NCBI GenBank assembly: GCA_963995525.1
Contig: OZ023205.1
Span: 63,311,282-63,375,281, forward strand
Direction of reading: 5' to 3'
Length of the DNA: 64,000 nt
Source of the DNA: Escarpia spicata
Lineage: Eukaryota > Annelida > Polychaeta > Sabellida > Siboglinidae
Shown here: one piece after another, positions 59,256-64,000 of the stretch
Position numbering within the stretch: position 1 is the first letter of the stretch
Layout of the letters: every line of letters starts with the position of its first letter
Notes under the pieces: generated by a model
Told to the model about the DNA's origin: nothing
Databases searched by the model: none
The model's input: only the letters and a program-made list of their open reading frames with translations
Made by a program: the position numbers and the translations under genes

Positions 59256-59660
59256 ATAACCGTGCTGTTTTATCAAAATAATCTTCATGATATAATATAA
59301 TATTATATAAAATGTATTTTTATTAATTACAAATACCAGAAATTATATTTCATGGAATCTTCCATCAAATTAGCATTGTCATTTTATGCCAGCCTACCAA
59401 TAGTTTATAAAGGACTTTCACGAGAAACCCGAGATAAATGCGGGATATAGCATTTCCCACAAAAATACACGATCATTCTGTTTTATGTACAACCGTCACT
59501 CCTATCTAGTCATATAATAAGTAACTAATATGCATAATTTGGATGGCGCAGTATCTACTCAGTATATAATTGTGTATGGCAAAACGTGTATATATTAATT
59601 GGCACCAAGAAGAAATAATTTTTGATTTTTTTGGTTTGCTTACTTCACCAGTTCGAGGCT
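59256..59660. other. Non-coding flank of galaxin-like remnant
   Basis: AT-rich; no exon seen. Confidence 0.45.
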
Positions 59661-59670
59661 TCTGTTGCAG

Positions 59671-60109
59671 GCTGCGGTATTTACAATCATCGAGTTTACA
59701 TCTGCTGAGCTGGAAGGCTTCACATGAAGAACTCAAACAACGCCTGCTGTGGTGTATGGCCCTACAAAAGTGTCACGTATATTTGCTGTGCAGAATCACA
59801 GCAAACAAAGGGGTGGCCTATAAAACGACATGCTGTTCTTGAAGGTTACATCTGAAGTTGAGTAAAAAACGCGTGTTGCACAGGTCTTGTCTACAACACT
59901 CAACGCCATATTTGTTGCATTTAAAGGGTACAAGAACGGCCTGTTGTGGAAAGGGAGCCTACGATAATTCCATCTTCATTTGCTGCGCCGGATACATTTC
60001 GTTTAAGTTCAAGAAAAATGCGTGCTGCGGGTTATTGGCCTACGATAACAAAAACAACATATGTTGTGGAAACGGATTGATGTCCCGACGTCAGTGCTGC
60101 TCTATATAA
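59671..60109 (+). pseudogene. Galaxin-like cysteine-rich repeat gene, broken
   Basis: Series of galaxin-type repeats (ACCGxxAYDxxxxxCCxGxxxxK), a domain first known from coral skeletal matrix and found in other secreted animal proteins. Units: CGIYNHRVYIC-stop-AG, ACCGVWPYKSVTYICCAE, a damaged GVAYKTTCCS, ACCTGLVYNTQRHICC, ACCGKGAYDNSIFICCAGYI, ACCGLLAYDNKNNICCGN and a final CC. Spacing is about 65-80 bp. The first unit has TGA where the second Cys of CC is expected (TGC to TGA). The units sit in more than one frame because of shifts near 59810-59940. An AG acceptor (TTGCAG, 59665-59670) could open the exon. No upstream signal-peptide exon seen. Inactive as it stands. Confidence 0.72.
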
Positions 60110-60697
60110 GCAATTGTTATCTGCAAGGGTTCATTATTTGATCGCGAGTGCGCATAAATGTTATGTCATAGTGCATTTCTGATAAGGTACTAGCGCAATT
60201 ACGGCAACCTTTTCTTCAAACTGTTTCAGAAAAATACTCTTCCGTTTTATGCATATATAACTAATTACAAATTAGTTTAGCGTTACGGATCCGGAAGGTG
60301 AAGGTCGCCCACTATTTACATTTACTACAGCAGTGCCTCCTCGAATAAGCAATGAAATGTGTAGTTAAACTTCATGTTCGAACCTGGGAATGAACAGAGA
60401 GTTCCGTGGATCGCCCAAGATGAAACGGATGCAGAAAATTTGAGGTATCTCCAAGTGAATCGATCTTGACAGTGGTACAACTTTTAGTTGTGATCTGAAC
60501 AATTATTTCCCGCCAATGGACACTACAGGTGGTTACTTTGCCAGCAGCCTGTAAAGACCAGCCCTCGACCGTGGAGATTGTCTTGTGATTGTGACTGGTG
60601 ACTGGGTTAGCCATTACACGGTTGCTTGCCTGCTCACTGGACTGTATCGTTGCTACCGGTGATTAATTGCTAACTTAACGGCCATGTGTTCGCCGCG
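60110..60697. other. Probable LINE 5' UTR and flank
   Basis: 60370-60697 is GC-richer and leads into the ORF1 ATG at 60698; likely the 5' UTR of that LINE. Nothing else recognised. Confidence 0.4.
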
Positions 60698-61525
60698 ATG
60701 TCAAGGAAGAATTAAAAGCGTGCTGTTATAGCAGATCAAACACCCGAAGTAAATGTTGCTGTTACGCTTAACACCGACGTAAAACAGCTCGTTCAAGCCA
60801 GCGTAAGAACTGCCATCACAGAGCTGCTGGATACGGATGGGGATTTCATGAAATCAATTGTTTCTTCAGTCAGTAATGCTCTATCTCGCTTCATAGCGGA
60901 CAACGAAGAGTTAATGAACAAACTGATCCAGAAGATAATTAAATCACCGGAGTTGGACAGTGTCAAACAAGACGTATACGCCGCCTGCCAAATGGACATA
61001 AAACGAGTGTCGGACAACGCAGCTGCCCTGCAAGAGAGGATCGCAGATCTCGAAACGGCAAAGCAATCAATTACCGACGAGATTGACCAAATGAAACAAT
61101 ACAGCAGACGCAACTGCCTCTTCATCCACGGAGTGTCGGAGAACGATACGGACACGTTGAAAGCGGCTACAGATGTGTTCAACACAAGACTAGGCCTCGA
61201 CGTGAACCGTGACGTCATAGACCGCAGCCACCGACTCGGGCAGAAAACAGACACCAGCCGTAAACCTAGACCAATCATTGTGAAACTCAAAGACTATAAC
61301 GTCCGCAATGACATTTTCATGGCAAAAAAGAGACTGAAAGGGTCCCGGATTGTCGTTACCGAAAACCTAACAAAGAGAAGATCGGAGTTGCTAAGGAAAT
61401 GCCTGGAAATGAGGGTTGTCAAAGCGACATGGACAATTGACGGTCGTGTAGTGTGCCTCCTGGTAAACGGGAGGAAGGTCACCTTAACAACTGAACAACA
61501 CCTGCGACAACTTCTGCGTCGTTAG
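60698..61525 (+). pseudogene. LINE ORF1 with early stop
   Basis: From ATG 60698 the frame reads MSRKN, TAA (60713-60715), then is open for 270 codons to TAG. Contents: acidic N-terminal part, coiled coil (about codons 60-140, DNAAALQERIADLETAKQSI), then an RRM-type region RRNCLFIHGVSENDTDTL and IDRSHRLGQKTDTSRKPRPI, followed by VKLKDYNVRNDIFMAKKRLK. This is the same general type as the ORF1 at 36337, with unrelated sequence. The TAA is probably a CAA-to-TAA change, or translation starts further in (next ATG 60848). Confidence 0.82.
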
Positions 61526-62372
61526 GGAGATCGTGACTATCTCATGGTCAGAATACCGTATGGCCCTTGGCTTTTCATGGCCAGACTCCGTGTGACTAAC
61601 ATGCCTAGTCACCTGTTTTGTGTTTTTTCATTACTTGTTCTTTTCCTTATTATCCCTCTTACCCTTCACTTGTGTTTAATCAAGGTAACGTTTAATTGTA
61701 AATTGCTTTTGAATGTCATTATTACAAAACCAAACGTGACCTTTTTTAACGATTTTCTTTATAGTACCAATTATGTTTTCTATAAAGCATTTAACATTTA
61801 ACATTTACTCTTGAGCGAACTGCTCCACATGAAATGACGTTTTATTTCAATACTGCAATTTCATATCATTTACATTTTTGTCTACAGCTGTATGGTGTGC
61901 ATCGATGTGTATTGATATAAGGTCAATATTCACGTTGTTTTCATTTTTGGGGAGGCCAATGTTTATACATTTTCTTTTCACTACGTTTAATGTTAGATAC
62001 TTTACATTTTAATTTGTTGGGGACAGTGCACTATGTATAGTATTTCCTCAAACATTAGTGTCTACTTAATAATCATGTTGTGTTTTGTTACTTAATAATC
62101 ATGTTGTGTTTTGTTCGATATACTTATTTGCTTATTCTCACTCTACGTTCATGTTGTGGCAGTACATATGCTGTAATTTACTGTTACTGTTCTTGTACTG
62201 ATGCAATAAGTACATTGTGTTATATATGCATGCGGAATATTCGTAATATTCTCTTTTATAAAATGTATTTGTATAATGCTCAGGGTATAGCATATGCAGC
62301 TGTTTCATAACGTCTAGTCTATGTGATGTGTCCTGTAAACACATAGCACTATTGTTTATTCAATTTTCCAAT
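61526..62372. other. Spacer between LINE ORF1 and ORF2
   Basis: AT-rich non-coding interval inside the LINE; contains a 31-bp direct repeat near 62066-62117 (ACTTAATAATCATGTTGTGT). Confidence 0.5.
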
Positions 62373-63140
62373 ATGATTGATAACAATTATTTCTTAGCGC
62401 AATTTGGTGGTCTAGAGAAAAATTATCTCTATCACATATTAAAAACGGATGAAATGAATGAAGATGGGGATGTTGAACCATTTCAACATTCACCATACTT
62501 CGACGACGATAAGTTAATAAACCATTTAACGAACAAACAAAGCAAATTTATCGTGCTAAGCCTAAACTGTCAGAGTTTAAATGCAAAAATTGACGAAATA
62601 AAAATAAAGCTAGAATCATTTAGAAGTAGTGGCTGTGAGATCAATGCTCTATGTTTACAGGAAACATGGTTCGATGAAGAGGCTGACACTTCTCTTGATT
62701 TCAAATAGATGGATATACATTAATATGCCAAGGCAAAATCTGTAGTGCACTTGCCGGCTTGGCAATCTACTTCAGCAACAAATACAATTACAAATATCCG
62801 TGCAAATACAGACACTTGGGAAGTTCAATTTATTGAAATAACATGTTGTGCAATGAAGAACAAAATAATTCTTGGAAATATGTATAGACCACCTAGAGAT
62901 ATTATCGAAAACTACCGTGTATGTACAAAAGAATTTGCATCAAATTTAGTTGATTTACAAAAATCTTAAAGTGAAATAATAATTGCAGGAGATTACAATA
63001 TTGACTTGCTTAAAATTAACGAAAAACCCATAATATGTAACTATTTTGACACAATCGTTTCACATGGTTTCTTCTCTAAAATTACTATGCCAACACGACT
63101 TTCAGAATATCATGGAACACTCATTGATAATTTTTGTTTG
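62373..63140 (+). pseudogene. LINE ORF2 endonuclease, broken and truncated
   Basis: MIDNNYFLAQFGGLEKNYLY start, then FIVLSLNCQSLNAKIDEI and INALCLQETWFDEEAD (catalytic Glu block), TAG at 62706, then shifted ILGNMYRPPRDIIENYR, another stop, IIAGDYNIDLLKIN and TMPTRLSEYHGTLIDN. These are the blocks of an APE-like endonuclease. The sequence stops at about 63135, before the SDH-type motif, where an oppositely oriented LINE begins. Related to the fragments at 17800 and 28434. Confidence 0.85.
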
Positions 63141-64000
63141 CAATGATAATCTTATGTTTATTTTTGACTGTGACTATTCCACAAATGCCTTCCAGATCTT
63201 GTGGTATCAAATCTGGTTTTTCTTCAAAGTTTACGTTGTGTCTAATATGAAGAGCACAGCCTCCTCCTCCTGGCTTTTTACCCCCTTTCTTCCTATCAAC
63301 TCGGAATAATTAATATCCATCAATGTCAAACTTGCTAGTGGGCATATCATTTGACAGCTTTGTTTCAATAATGCTAATAATCTCGAAAGGCTTTCGTTGA
63401 AAAAGTTGTCTCATTTCATCTTTCCGTCCCTCGACATCAATACCGTTTACATTAATACGAGCAAAAGATAGACCAGCGACAGTGGGAGGGTCGAGTATTG
63501 TTTGTATATCTCCACTCACGTCAATATTTGAGAATCTATCGCCGCCACTAAATACATCACATTCAATGTTATAAATGTCATTGTTGTCATTTTCCTCCCA
63601 TTCACATATTGGACACATAATGGGGATATCATACGTTTCAAATGCACAAAGTTCCTGTTGGTTAACATTAACACAGCCGGGGTGCAACCAAACATCACAA
63701 GTGTCACATTGTAAACCATGTTGTGAGTCCACTGTCTTGCTGCAAACATGCCAACCATTCTCTGTGGGTCCCGGGTTTAGCTGAATGTCTCCTGCTTTTA
63801 ATATCTTATTGTCCAGGTAGGATGTGTGAGGTGTTTGCTCTAGGCGTGGGTTTGGAATTGCTGTTTCACCACAAGTGACCCCCGTGGCGTCATTCATCCG
63901 TGTGGCGATGTTTGTTGCTGGGGTGACTTGACCAGGGCTTGGCTCAATGCCCCCCCACGAGCGACAGCGACGCAAGCATCAGGCCGACGTGAAGGCAGAG
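63136..64000 (-). pseudogene. LINE ORF N-terminus: 2A-like motif, PHD-like finger, endonuclease
   Basis: Minus strand, running in from the window edge. Contains KAGDIQLNPGP (63766-63795), a 2A-like ribosome-skipping motif with Q in place of the usual E of DxExNPGP. Then a PHD-like finger: HVCSKTV, LQCDTCDVWLHPGC, CPIC. The APE-like endonuclease start follows: LSFARINVNGIDVEGRKDEM and IISIIETKLSND (catalytic Glu). After DIDGY comes TAA (63307-63309), beyond which the same frame continues with FRVDRKKGGKKPGGGG and ALHIRHNVNF to about 63136. Family known: several invertebrate LINEs place a 2A-like motif before such fingers. This copy is truncated and carries a stop. The true start lies at or beyond 63975. 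Confidence 0.8.

Overview
The window is eukaryotic genomic DNA, most likely from a marine invertebrate animal. It has short exons with GT-AG (and one GC-AG) introns, very long dinucleotide and GATA microsatellites, many families of decayed non-LTR retrotransposons, a Penelope-like element, Harbinger and gypsy remnants, tRNA-derived SINEs, and fragments of animal gene families (SLC22 transporter, IgGFc-binding-protein N-terminal domain, galaxin-like repeats). Nothing fixes the phylum. No bacterial operon, tRNA, rRNA or CRISPR array was seen.

Region 1 (1-5.6 kb): a Harbinger-type transposase relic, a decayed reverse transcriptase (RT) tail and microsatellites. Region 2 (5.6-30 kb): the main host locus, a plus-strand SLC22-like transporter. 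Exons encoding the N-terminus to about TM7 lie at 5.6-13.1 kb, with an in-frame TAA in the fifth exon. The 3' exons occur twice, because a block of about 5 kb (14383-19370) is repeated almost identically about 11 kb downstream (25337-30011). The left breakpoint cuts through a coding exon next to a SINE, so only the downstream copy keeps that exon whole. Between the copies are a perfect 7 x 50 bp minisatellite, a roughly 500 bp GA tract and two minus-strand exons of an IgGFc-binding-protein-like gene. Region 3 (30-35.6 kb): a decayed LINE, TG repeats and a diverged minisatellite.

Region 4 (35.8-41.6 kb): an apparently intact two-ORF LINE (ORF1 261 aa, ORF2 1205 aa with endonuclease and YADD RT), followed by a small TA-flanked MITE. 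The pair is bracketed by inverted copies of one dispersed sequence. Region 5 (42-43 kb): the 3' end of a Penelope-like element with a GIY-YIG domain; a hammerhead-ribozyme-like motif overlaps its stop codon. Region 6 (44.4-53.8 kb): two arrays of about 365 bp units in opposite orientation flank a decayed LINE and a broken, proline-rich, mobile-element-like gene. This is the best candidate for an undescribed composite element.

Region 7 (54.7-56.9 kb): a gypsy-type gag remnant split by an L2-like LINE, which is itself split by another LINE. Region 8 (58.9-64 kb): a CA repeat, a galaxin-like cysteine-rich pseudogene, a LINE with ORF1 and a broken endonuclease, and, head to head with it, the N-terminal part of a different LINE ORF with a 2A-like GDIQLNPGP motif and a PHD-like finger. 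Most of the coding capacity is selfish DNA. The host genes seen are partial or damaged. All identifications are by eye from translated motifs.
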